The notes beneath the pieces were generated by a model. That model was not told the DNA's origin. It saw only the letters and a list, made by a program, of their open reading frames with translations, and did no database searches. A DNA stretch of 15,038 nt from Scatosoma sp045660225 (GTDB taxonomy: Bacteria > Bacillota > Clostridia > Christensenellales > Borkfalkiaceae): the NCBI GenBank assembly GCA_045660225.1, contig JAZRDK010000027.1:1-15038 (forward strand), given 5' to 3'. The position numbers and the translations under genes are program-made. Positions 1-6,862 of this stretch are shown one piece after another (the first letter of the stretch is position 1; each line of letters begins with the position of its first letter).

Positions 1-435
1 GCACCCAAGATTATCACCTTCAAAATCAACCCTGAAAAAATCGGTGACGTCGTTGGTAAGCAAGGTAAAGTTATCAACAAGATTATCGAACAAACGGGTA
101 CGAAGATTGACATCGAAGACGATGGTACGGTATGTATCGCTTGCTACGGCGACGTTGCAAACGCAAAACGCGCGCAAGCTATCGTTGAATCGATTGCACA
201 CGACCCCGAAGTTGGCGATATGTTTGTCGGCGTAGTCGTACGTATCCTTTCGAAGGTAGGCGCGTTTGTTGAATTTGCGCCTGGTAAAGACGGTATGGTA
301 CACATTTCCAAGCTTTCCGAACAGAGAGTCAACCAAGTAGAAGACGTGCTTAATATCGGCGACAAGGTAAAAGTTGAAATTATCAAAATCGGCGAAAAGG
401 GCATTGATTTGAAACTTCTTGAAAAAATGAACTAA
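1..435 (+). CDS. pnp: Polyribonucleotide nucleotidyltransferase (PNPase), C-terminal part, 5' truncated
   Basis: This is the last 144 codons of a gene that begins before the window, read in frame 1 to the TAA at 433-435. PNPase degrades RNA 3'-to-5' by phosphorolysis; only its RNA-binding tail is visible, not the two RNase PH-like catalytic domains. Residues of about 8-60 form a KH domain (NPEKIGDVVGKQGKVI, with GKQG as the GxxG loop). Residues of about 68-142 form an S1 domain (VGVVVRILSKVGAFVEFAPG, then DGMVHISKLSEQRV and GDKVKVEI). The KH-then-S1 order at the C terminus is the PNPase arrangement. The GxxG loop reads GKQG where GPGG is the most common form. The protein ends soon after the S1 domain with no long acidic tail. 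An intrinsic terminator follows 7 bp after the stop, so this ends its transcription unit. Identity rests on the tail alone but is quite secure. Confidence 0.93.
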   Translation, partial: APKIITFKINPEKIGDVVGKQGKVINKIIEQTGTKIDIEDDGTVCIACYGDVANAKRAQAIVESIAHDPEVGDMFVGVVVRILSKVGAFVEFAPGKDGMVHISKLSEQRVNQVEDVLNIGDKVKVEIIKIGEKGIDLKLLEKMN

Positions 436-442
436 CGAAATT

Positions 443-472
443 CGCCCCGACGGTGGACGTCGGGGCGTTTTT
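443..472 (+). terminator. Intrinsic terminator of pnp
   Basis: A perfect 10-bp GC-rich stem, CGCCCCGACG (443-452) with CGTCGGGGCG (458-467), encloses a 5-nt loop and is followed at once by five T (468-472). It lies 7 bp after the pnp stop codon. It should separate pnp from the glycosyltransferase gene, which has its own promoter 25 bp further on. Confidence 0.93.
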
Positions 473-497
473 AGAAAACGTCTATGCAATATGCCTA

Positions 498-526
498 TTG
501 ACAAATTTGCGACAATGGTGTATAAT
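498..526 (+). promoter_or_regulatory. Sigma-A type promoter of the glycosyltransferase gene
   Basis: A consensus TTGACA (498-503) and a consensus TATAAT (521-526) are separated by exactly 17 bp. Transcription would start near 532-534, which puts the start at or next to the ribosome binding site GAGGTGG (534-540). The predicted 5' leader is therefore only about 13 nt. The start point is an inference from spacing. Confidence 0.88.
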
Positions 527-545
527 AGACGACGAGGTGGAAATT

Positions 546-1478
546 ATGGCGAAATATTCAATCATCGTGCCTGCGTACAACGAAGAAAAAAGCCTTCAGT
601 TTTTTTACGATGCGGTTACGCCGATTATGGAAAGTTTGCACGAAGAATATGAGATTATTATCGTAAACGACGGTAGCATGGACGCGACGAAAGAGATTTT
701 AGACGGACTTGCGGAAAAGGACAAGCGTGTAAAGGCTTGCCATTTCTCGCGCAATTTCGGACAACAACCTGCTCTTCTTTGCGGTATGGAGCTTGCAACG
801 GGCGACGCCGTGATTGCTATGGACGCAGACCTGCAAGACCCGCCCGAAGTCGCTTTGGAAATGATTAAAAAATGGAAGGAAGGTTATGACGTCGTACACG
901 GCAAACGCCGTAAGAGAACGGGCGAAACCGCCTTCAAAAAAGCAACGGCGTTTTTGTATTATCGCTTCATGCGTAAAATTACGAAAATGGAAATGCCCAA
1001 AGACGTGGGCGATTTCAAGTTGTACGATAGAAAAGTCGTCGACGCCATCGTTTCGCTTGGCGAACACGACCGTCTTTTGCGCGCACAGGTGACCTGGGTG
1101 GGCTTTAAGCAAACCTTCGTCGAGTTCGACCGTCCCGAACGCGTGGCAGGCGAAACGCATTACACCTTGAAAAAGATGATAAAGCTTGCGGAATCGGGGA
1201 TTTTCCCGAACACCGACTACACGTTAACCTTCCCTATAAAGCTTGGCGTCCTGTTCGGTTTTTTAAGCGTGGCTTGCTTTATCACGTTTATCGTGTTGGC
1301 TTGTTCGGGCGTGGCGTTTGGTGGACTCGTCGCTTGGCTTTTCCCGACGCTTGGGTTGGCAACGTCCATTTTGCTCGTTTGCCAAGGTCTTGCGAATATG
1401 CACACTTCGATGATTTATAAAGAAGTGCAAAACCGTCCGAAATACATTGTCGCCGAAAAGAAAAATTTTGACGATTGA
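546..1478 (+). CDS. Family 2 glycosyltransferase, membrane-anchored (undecaprenyl-/dolichyl-phosphate glycosyltransferase-like)
   Basis: Encodes 310 residues. The N-terminal GT-A domain carries SIIVPAYNEE (5-14), IIIVNDGSMDAT (37-48) and a DAD metal/nucleotide-sugar motif inside DADLQDPPE (93-101), typical of the GtrB/ArnC/DPM1-like subgroup. ERVAGETHYTLKKM (198-211) matches the conserved segment before the membrane part. Two hydrophobic segments (about 231-253 and 260-280) should anchor it in the cytoplasmic membrane, followed by a short charged tail. By family, such enzymes move a sugar from a nucleotide donor to a polyprenyl-phosphate carrier for envelope glycans or lipid modification; the sugar and acceptor cannot be read here. 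ATG 546 is chosen because GAGGTGG lies 5 nt upstream and the family start (KYSIIVPAYNE) follows. The frame stays open upstream to a GTG at 453, but that lies inside the pnp terminator and before the promoter. The gene has its own promoter and terminator, so it is probably monocistronic. Confidence 0.9.
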   Translation: MAKYSIIVPAYNEEKSLQFFYDAVTPIMESLHEEYEIIIVNDGSMDATKEILDGLAEKDKRVKACHFSRNFGQQPALLCGMELATGDAVIAMDADLQDPPEVALEMIKKWKEGYDVVHGKRRKRTGETAFKKATAFLYYRFMRKITKMEMPKDVGDFKLYDRKVVDAIVSLGEHDRLLRAQVTWVGFKQTFVEFDRPERVAGETHYTLKKMIKLAESGIFPNTDYTLTFPIKLGVLFGFLSVACFITFIVLACSGVAFGGLVAWLFPTLGLATSILLVCQGLANMHTSMIYKEVQNRPKYIVAEKKNFDD

Positions 1479-1487
1479 CGTCAAAAT
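1465..1487 (-). terminator. Possible second terminator for the dnaA-mnmG operon
   Basis: ATTTTGACG (1465-1473) pairs with CGTCAAAAT (1479-1487) around a 5-nt loop that contains the glycosyltransferase stop codon. Read on the minus strand, the 9-bp stem is followed by a T-rich run (TTTT, C, TTTT). No T-run follows on the plus strand. The base of the stem is AT-rich, so it would be weaker than the hairpin at 1502-1526. It may act as a backup stop for minus-strand transcription past the main terminator. Its function is inferred. Confidence 0.4.
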
Positions 1488-1497
1488 CGTACGAAAG

Positions 1498-1534
1498 AAA
1501 AACCCGTGTACTTGCTGTACACGGGTGATTTTTT
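1498..1534. terminator. Bidirectional intrinsic terminator between convergent genes
   Basis: ACCCGTGTAC (1502-1511) and GTACACGGGT (1517-1526) form a perfect 10-bp stem with a 5-nt loop. On the plus strand it is followed by GA and six T (1529-1534). On the minus strand the A-run at 1498-1502 reads as five T directly after the stem. It therefore suits both the glycosyltransferase gene and the minus-strand mnmG, whose TAA stop (1535-1533) lies in the plus-strand T-run. Confidence 0.9.
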
Positions 1535-3413
1535 ATTTGTCGTTTTGCACGGTTGCAAGGTAGACCATAAGCACGGAAACGTCCGCAGGGTTCACCCCCG
1601 AAATGCGTCCAGCCTGCCCCAAATTGAAGGGGCGGATTCGATTCAGCTTTTCGCGCGCTTCCAAACGCAAGCCCTTGATTTCGTCGTAATCGATGTCGGA
1701 CGGAAGTAGTTTGTCTTCCAAACGCTTTGCACGTTCGATAAGTTCTAATCCCTGTTTTAAGTAGCCTTCGTATTTGACGGTGATTTCCGCCGTTTCCAAA
1801 ACGTTTTTCGGATATTCCTTAAACACGTTATAACGCGCCATAATCGCCTGTAACGGGATGGAGCGTTTTAACATATCCGCGTACGAAACACCGCCGACGG
1901 GCGCGGAATATCCGTACTCTGCCAAAAAGTCCGTACACTCTTTAGGGGATACCCGTGTCTGCAACGAAGCCAACAATTCTTCGTATTGTGCCTTTCTTTC
2001 CACGTACCTTTGAAAGCGTTCTTCCGTAACCAAACCCAGCGCTTTGCCTTTTTCCGTTAAACGGAAATCGGCGTTGTCTTGGCGAAGGCAAATGCGGTGT
2101 TCGGCGCGCGACGTCATCATACGGTAGGGCTCGTCCGTGCCTTTCGTGACAAGGTCGTCGATAAGTACGCCGATGTACGCCTCGTCCCTTCTAAGCGTGA
2201 AGGGGGGGAGTCCGCGCAGTTTCAAGGACGCGTTTAAGCCTGCCATAAGCCCTTGCGCCGCCGCTTCTTCATACCCGGACGTGCCGTTGATTTGACCTGC
2301 GGTGTACACGCCTTCGACTTTCTTAAATTCCAAGGTAGGCAAAACGTCCAACGTATCGATGCAATCGTATTCGATGGCGTAGCCATAACGCATAATATCC
2401 GCGTTTTCCAGCCCTGCGACGGATGCGTACATTTTTCGTTGTACGTCGTGGGGCATTGAAGTGGACATGCCTTGGATATACGCTTCCAAAGTGTCCGCGC
2501 CTTCCGGCTCGATAAAAATTTGGTGGCGTTCTTTGTCCTTAAAACGTACCACCTTCGTTTCAATGGACGGGCAATATCTCGGTCCAGCGGAAAGAATCGT
2601 GCCGTCGTACAAGGGCGAACGGTCTAAATTTTCCATAATGACGGCGTGCGTATCTAAGTTGGTGTACGTCAAATAGCACGGCATTTTGTTTTCCGGTGCT
2701 TTATCGTGCATAAACGAGAAGGGGTAAATGTCTTCGTCGCCGTTTTGGATTTCGCATTTCGAATAATCGATGGTGCGCGAATCGAGTCTTGCAGGCGTAC
2801 CCGTTTTGAAACGGCGTACGTTAAACCCAAGCTTGATTAAACTGTCCGTAAGATGATTTGCAGGCGCAAACCCGTTAGGCCCTGATTTTTCCACGACGTG
2901 TCCGGTAATCGTTTCGCCGTTTAAGTACACGCCCGTGCAAAGAATCACCGCTTTACAGGAAATAATGCCACCGTAGTTGGTTTTGACGCCGACGCATTTG
3001 CCGTCTTCCGTCAAAATTTCCGTCGCTTCCGCCTGGATAATTCTAAGATTCGGCGTGTTTTCCAACGTTTTTTTCATTTCGCGGTGGTACGCGTTTTTGT
3101 CCGACTGCGCGCGCAGGCTTTGCACCGCCGCGCCTTTACCGACGTTGAGCATACGGATTTGCAAAGCGGTGTTGTCCGCCACGATGCCCATTTCACCACC
3201 GAGTGCGTCGATTTCGCGTACCAAATGCCCCTTCGCCGTTCCGCCGATGGACGGGTTGCAGGGCAAGAAAGCGATACTGTCCAAATTCAAGGTAAGAAGG
3301 GCGGTTTTTATCCCCGTGCGCGCCAAAGCAAGCGAGGCTTCGCAACCTGCGTGCCCCGCTCCGACGACAACCGCTTCCGCGGTGTATTCTAAAAATTCGC
3401 AATTCGCCTTCAT
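1533..3413 (-). CDS. mnmG: tRNA uridine-5-carboxymethylaminomethyl modification enzyme MnmG (GidA)
   Basis: Encodes 626 residues, normal length for the family. MnmG is the FAD-dependent partner of MnmE; together they install the (carboxymethyl)aminomethyl group at C5 of wobble U34 in some tRNAs. Visible motifs: an FAD-binding GAGHAG (18-23) after a beta strand; PCNPSIGGTAKGHLVREIDA (51-70), a family signature; GPRYCPSIE, with the conserved Cys at 281; GYEEAAAQGLMAGLNA; TSRAEHRICLRQDNAD; and the C-terminal helical domain ending in PFNLGQAGRISGVNPAD. All match MnmG and not the shorter TrmFO. ATG 3411-3413 is the natural start. Its Shine-Dalgarno is weak and close (AGGT at 3420-3417, 3 nt before the ATG), so translation may depend partly on coupling to dnaA, which ends 20 bp upstream. 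No mnmE is in view. A bidirectional terminator follows the stop directly. Confidence 0.97.
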   Translation of the reverse strand: MKANCEFLEYTAEAVVVGAGHAGCEASLALARTGIKTALLTLNLDSIAFLPCNPSIGGTAKGHLVREIDALGGEMGIVADNTALQIRMLNVGKGAAVQSLRAQSDKNAYHREMKKTLENTPNLRIIQAEATEILTEDGKCVGVKTNYGGIISCKAVILCTGVYLNGETITGHVVEKSGPNGFAPANHLTDSLIKLGFNVRRFKTGTPARLDSRTIDYSKCEIQNGDEDIYPFSFMHDKAPENKMPCYLTYTNLDTHAVIMENLDRSPLYDGTILSAGPRYCPSIETKVVRFKDKERHQIFIEPEGADTLEAYIQGMSTSMPHDVQRKMYASVAGLENADIMRYGYAIEYDCIDTLDVLPTLEFKKVEGVYTAGQINGTSGYEEAAAQGLMAGLNASLKLRGLPPFTLRRDEAYIGVLIDDLVTKGTDEPYRMMTSRAEHRICLRQDNADFRLTEKGKALGLVTEERFQRYVERKAQYEELLASLQTRVSPKECTDFLAEYGYSAPVGGVSYADMLKRSIPLQAIMARYNVFKEYPKNVLETAEITVKYEGYLKQGLELIERAKRLEDKLLPSDIDYDEIKGLRLEAREKLNRIRPFNLGQAGRISGVNPADVSVLMVYLATVQNDK

Positions 3414-3433
3414 ATTACCTGCCGTACGTACAT

Positions 3434-4768
3434 TTATTTTTTCAAGACGATGTTTCTAATATCGTCAATTTCCTTGCGGATTTGTTGGCTTTGCTTTTCC
3501 AACTTTTTCATTTTATCTCTTGCGTAGATAATCGTCGTGTGGTCGCGGTGCAAGGTCTTGCCTAAAAGTTCCAAGGGCATAGACAGCATATCCCACATCA
3601 AATACGCGCAAATTTGGCGCGCTTTCACAAGTTCCGCTTTCTTGCTCTTACCAAGGATTTCTTCTTTAGAGTGCTGGAAATATCCGCAAACTGCCGTCAA
3701 AATCTTTTCAGGCGTGATTTGTTCGTCCGCGTCCGCTTCTTTTACCGATTCGTTGAGTGCCTTTTGTGCAAGCGCAAGCGTAATCGGTTCTTCACGAAGA
3801 CGGCTTGCGAAGATAACCTTCGTCAATCTGCCTTCCAAAGTACGTACGTCGTCGCCCGAATTTTGCGCCAAAAATTCTAAAACTTCGTCCGCAACGGGGC
3901 ATTTTTTGTCTTCTGCTTTCTTGCGCAAAATCGCAATTTTCGTTTCGGGGTCGGGCGGTTGAATATCGACAATCATACCGCCTTCGAAACGCGTACGAAG
4001 ACGTTCTTCCAAGGTTGCAATTTCCTTGGGCGGACGGTCGGACGTCAAAACGATTTGTTTGTTTTGTGAAGACAGCTCGTTAAAGGTGTGGAAAAATTCT
4101 TCCTGCACCTGCGTCTTGTTTTTCAAAAACTGGATGTCGTCAATCATCAAGACGTCGACGTTGCGGTAATGGTAACGGAGCTTTGCGCCGTTTTTTTGCG
4201 CAATCGAGTCGATGAAATCGTTCAAGAAATTTTCGCTGGTCGTATACAGCACCTTCTTTTCGGGGTGGTGCTTGGAAAGGTAGTTGGCAATCGCCTGCAA
4301 AAGGTGCGTTTTACCAAGCCCCGATTTTCCGTAAATGAAAAGGGGGTTAAACACTTCGCCAGGGTTTTCGGCAACCGCTTTCGCCGCCGCATAGCCAAAC
4401 TTACTGCCAGAGCCGGCAACGAAGGATTCGAAGGTGAAATTTTTGTTGATAGGGGACACGCGGAAGGTTTCCGACGCGTCTTCTTCGCAGTCAAGCGTGT
4501 ACGTACTGCTACCTTCTACGTACAGGCGGAAATCGGTCAAGCCCAAATCGCTTTTTTCAATGGCTTCGCGCAATTTATCGCCAAAGCTGTGCGAAACGAT
4601 GGCGTTTGCCGTACTTTCGCTGGGCGCTTTCAAAACGATTTTTCTGCCTGCGACGTCCACGGGCTCGATGTCGCTGAAGGCGTGCGAATAGGTCAACGGC
4701 GAAACGAGATTTTTCAACCGCTCGTTGATTTGTTTCCAAATAAATTGTAATTGCGTGTGTTCTGCCAT
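3434..4768 (-). CDS. dnaA: Chromosomal replication initiator protein DnaA
   Basis: Encodes 444 residues, full length for DnaA. Residues 1-90 are domain I (starts with LQFIWKQINERLKNLVSP), followed by a short linker (domain II). The AAA+ domain III begins near 110 (NFTFESFVAGSGSKFGYAAA), with Walker A GKSGLGKTH (147-155), Walker B LMIDD (207-211) and the box VII arginine segment ERLRTRFEGG (255-264). Domain IV carries the DNA-binding signature HRDHTTIIYARDK (407-419) after KARQICAYLMWDM. DnaA-ATP binds DnaA boxes and melts oriC. The start at 4768 has GGGGGT (4781-4776) 7 nt upstream. The next gene is mnmG, not dnaN, and the upstream neighbour is divergent recF. No cluster of DnaA boxes is visible beside it. 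All ATPase and DNA-binding motifs are intact, so it looks functional. Confidence 0.98.
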   Translation of the reverse strand: MAEHTQLQFIWKQINERLKNLVSPLTYSHAFSDIEPVDVAGRKIVLKAPSESTANAIVSHSFGDKLREAIEKSDLGLTDFRLYVEGSSTYTLDCEEDASETFRVSPINKNFTFESFVAGSGSKFGYAAAKAVAENPGEVFNPLFIYGKSGLGKTHLLQAIANYLSKHHPEKKVLYTTSENFLNDFIDSIAQKNGAKLRYHYRNVDVLMIDDIQFLKNKTQVQEEFFHTFNELSSQNKQIVLTSDRPPKEIATLEERLRTRFEGGMIVDIQPPDPETKIAILRKKAEDKKCPVADEVLEFLAQNSGDDVRTLEGRLTKVIFASRLREEPITLALAQKALNESVKEADADEQITPEKILTAVCGYFQHSKEEILGKSKKAELVKARQICAYLMWDMLSMPLELLGKTLHRDHTTIIYARDKMKKLEKQSQQIRKEIDDIRNIVLKK

Positions 4769-4899
4769 AAATTTTACCCCCGTAGAAAAATCTTTCTTCC
4801 TACACCTTTCGTAAACTTGTCTTTTCGTAAATTATTTGTTATAATTATAATACAAATTCAAAGGAAAAGAAAGCAATTTCGGCGGGTTTTTTGAGGATT
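4769..4899. other. AT-rich divergent intergenic region between dnaA and recF
   Basis: This 131-bp gap holds the dnaA ribosome binding site (GGGGGT, 4781-4776), the recF promoter and a perfect 12-bp AT palindrome TTATAATTATAA (4839-4850), which gives a TATAAT in both directions. On the minus strand the TATAAT at 4849-4844 has only a poor -35 match (TTTCTT, 4872-4867). Another choice, TTGTAT (4855-4850) with ATTTAC (4832-4827) at 17 bp, is also weak, so the dnaA promoter is probably here but cannot be fixed. No match to the DnaA box TTATCCACA is seen in either strand, so this does not look like oriC. Confidence 0.6.
4817..4845 (+). promoter_or_regulatory. Promoter of the recF operon
   Basis: TTGTCT (4817-4822) and TATAAT (4840-4845) are 17 bp apart, with TGT before the -10 forming an extended -10 (TGnTATAAT). 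Transcription would start near 4852, giving a leader of about 48 nt before the recF ATG. The -35 flank (CTTGTCTTTTC) and the TGTTATAAT block are identical, at the same spacing, to those of the asnS promoter at 7680-7709. Confidence 0.82.
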
Positions 4900-5988
4900 A
4901 TGCAAATAAAAAAATTATTTCTTCAAAATTTTAGAAACTACGAAAACGAAATCTTCGATTTTTCGGAGGGTCTTAACGTCCTGTTTGGCAAAAATGCGCA
5001 GGGCAAAACCAACTGCGCCGAAGCCGTTTTTTACCTTTGCACGGGTACGTCGCTCCGTATCCGCCACGATAAACAGCTGATTCGAATCGGCGCGGAACAC
5101 GCAAAAATTACCGCCGAAGCGGAAAATCGGTACGGGAAAGTCGTCATCGAGGCGTTGATTTTTGAAAACAAGCGCGAAATCCGCGTCAACGGCTCGAAAA
5201 TCAGTAAAAACGCCGACCTTATGGGACATATCAACAGCGTGTTTTTCTCGCCTGGGGAACTGCGTTTGATTCAAGACGGACCCGACGAACGCCGTCGGTT
5301 TATGAATATTTCCATTTCCCAAACTTCGCCTGCGTATTATACGGCGCTCCTTCGTTACAACAAGATTTTAGACCAGCGCAACAGTCTTTTGAAAGAGCGC
5401 GACGTGTCCTTGGTTTTGGACACCCTGCCCGTTTGGGACGAACAACTTTGTAAATACGCCGCCGTTATCGTAAAAAAACGCGCGGAATTTTTGGAAAAGC
5501 TTGCCCCGTTTGCCAAGGAATACCACGCCTTTTTGACGGATGGTGCGGAAGCGTTGGAATTAAAGCCGGACAGACGCTATGACGGGGATGAAAACGAAAT
5601 TGCTAAGCAAATCATGCGCCGATTAGAAAACAACTACGAAAAAGACCTTCGGCTTGGTTTTACGACGGTTGGTCCGCACCGCGACGACGTCGTCGTCAAC
5701 GTCAACGGCATCGACGCAAAGGCGTACGCTTCGCAGGGGCAAATGCGTACCTGTGCGCTTGCGCTCAAGCTTGCGGAAGTGCGTATTTTCAAAGAACTTT
5801 CGGGCGAAAACCCTATTCTCGTTTTGGATGACGTAATGAGCGAACTGGATTTGCGTCGCAGAAAAAAACTGCTTACCTGCATTTCCGACGTGCAAACGAT
5901 TTTGACTTGCACGCATACGGAGCGCGTTTTGTACGGCGCGGATTGTAGAAAAATTCGCATCGAAAACGGAACGATTAAGGAGAAGTAA
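4900..5988 (+). CDS. recF: DNA replication and repair protein RecF
   Basis: Encodes 362 residues, close to the usual 360-375. RecF is an ABC/SMC-like ATPase that works with RecO and RecR to load RecA at single-strand gaps. It shows the N-terminal IKKLFLQNFRNYE, Walker A GKNAQGKTN (30-38), the ABC signature region SQGQMRTCALALKLAE (278-293), and Walker B ILVLDDVMSELD near 306-317, followed by the D-loop. The 'SSV/FFSPGEL...RRRFMN' part is also present (VFFSPGELRLIQDGPDERRR). ATG 4900 is chosen because MQIKKLFLQNFRNY lines up with the family start; GAGG (4893-4896) precedes it by only 3 nt. A TTG at 4891 in the same frame is less likely. It sits divergent to dnaA and is the first gene of a unit with the PHP and VanW genes. 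No dnaN or gyrB lies next to it. Confidence 0.96.
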   Translation: MQIKKLFLQNFRNYENEIFDFSEGLNVLFGKNAQGKTNCAEAVFYLCTGTSLRIRHDKQLIRIGAEHAKITAEAENRYGKVVIEALIFENKREIRVNGSKISKNADLMGHINSVFFSPGELRLIQDGPDERRRFMNISISQTSPAYYTALLRYNKILDQRNSLLKERDVSLVLDTLPVWDEQLCKYAAVIVKKRAEFLEKLAPFAKEYHAFLTDGAEALELKPDRRYDGDENEIAKQIMRRLENNYEKDLRLGFTTVGPHRDDVVVNVNGIDAKAYASQGQMRTCALALKLAEVRIFKELSGENPILVLDDVMSELDLRRRKKLLTCISDVQTILTCTHTERVLYGADCRKIRIENGTIKEK

Positions 5989-6813
5989 ATGCGCGCAGAT
6001 TTGCATATCCACAGCGTATATTCGGACGGACTATATTCCCCCGACGAGATTTGCAAGAAGGCAAAATCGCGGGGGCTTTCTTTCTTGTCGATTACCGACC
6101 ACGACACCCTGGCAGGGGAAGACGTAAAGCGCGCTTTGGCGAAACGGCACGCGCTTTCCTACCTTTCGGGTTGGGAAATTTCCGCGTACGACGGCGACCA
6201 AAAAATTCACGTCTTGGGATACGGATGTCGCCGAAACGACGCGTATGCCGACTTCGTTGAAGAACGGAAAAAGGCGTCCAAACTCCGCGCGCAGGATATG
6301 GTGGAAAAATTGAACGCGATAGGGATAGCGTTAACCTTTCAAGAAGTGCTTATACAAATGTCGTCGCCCGATTTACCCGTACACGCAATGCACGTTGCCC
6401 GTGCGCTTGGCGGAAGGCTGAATATCCGCGCGGAAGACGCGTATATGCAGTATTTGGCGTACGGCAGGGTGGCAAACTCCGGCGTGGGCAGACCGACACC
6501 CTACGAAGCCGTCGATTGTATCCACGCGCTCTGCGGAAAAGCGGTGATTGCGCATCCTGGGCGATTGACGATGGACGAACAAACGCGCGAAAGGACGCTA
6601 AAAAACCTATTTGCGTACGGCGCGGATGGTATAGAAGCCTATTACACGACGCATACTGACAAGGAAACGTCGTACTTTTTAGAGCTGGCGAAGGCGAAAA
6701 ATCTTATCGTTACGGGCGGTTCGGATACGCATTTCGAAAACGGCGAAAGAGAAATCGGCACGCCCTTTTATACGATGGACGAACGACTGATAGAACTGTG
6801 CGAAAACAACTAA
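5989..6813 (+). CDS. PHP-domain metal-dependent phosphoesterase
   Basis: Encodes 274 residues. This is a stand-alone PHP domain protein of the YciV/TrpH-like type, not fused to a polymerase. A full set of likely metal ligands is visible: H6 and H8 (DLHIHSVYSDG), D13, H38 (TDHDT), E63 (GWEISAYD), H74, H189 (VIAHPGR), H222, and D246 with H248 (GGSDTHF). Residues of about 95-175 form the usual insertion between the metal-binding segments. Related proteins act on 3',5'-nucleoside bisphosphates or as 5'-3' RNA exonucleases; which applies here cannot be read from sequence. The ATG follows the recF TAA with no gap, and its Shine-Dalgarno AAGGAGA (5977-5983) lies inside the end of recF, so the two are translationally linked. 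Cytoplasmic: there is no signal peptide or membrane segment. Confidence 0.9.
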   Translation: MRADLHIHSVYSDGLYSPDEICKKAKSRGLSFLSITDHDTLAGEDVKRALAKRHALSYLSGWEISAYDGDQKIHVLGYGCRRNDAYADFVEERKKASKLRAQDMVEKLNAIGIALTFQEVLIQMSSPDLPVHAMHVARALGGRLNIRAEDAYMQYLAYGRVANSGVGRPTPYEAVDCIHALCGKAVIAHPGRLTMDEQTRERTLKNLFAYGADGIEAYYTTHTDKETSYFLELAKAKNLIVTGGSDTHFENGEREIGTPFYTMDERLIELCENN

Positions 6814-6862
6814 ATCGGCGTACCGTGTACGCGTTGAACGTATTACATAGAAGGGGTAAGAC

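Noticed and set aside
453..545. Upstream GTG start that would extend the glycosyltransferase by 31 residues
   Set aside because: The GTG lies in the loop of the pnp terminator, the added residues do not match the family, and the promoter and ribosome binding site point to ATG 546.
4088..4750. A 220-codon plus-strand open frame antisense to dnaA
   Set aside because: It lies wholly inside dnaA and its sequence is a composition shadow with no family resemblance.
4769..4899. The dnaA-recF gap as a possible oriC
   Set aside because: It is short and AT-rich beside dnaA, but no DnaA boxes are visible on either strand; promoters explain the AT content.
6818..6832. Hairpin GCGTAC/GTACGC between the PHP gene and the VanW gene
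   Set aside because: The stem is 6 bp with no T-run, and the genes appear to be in one unit, so it is probably incidental.
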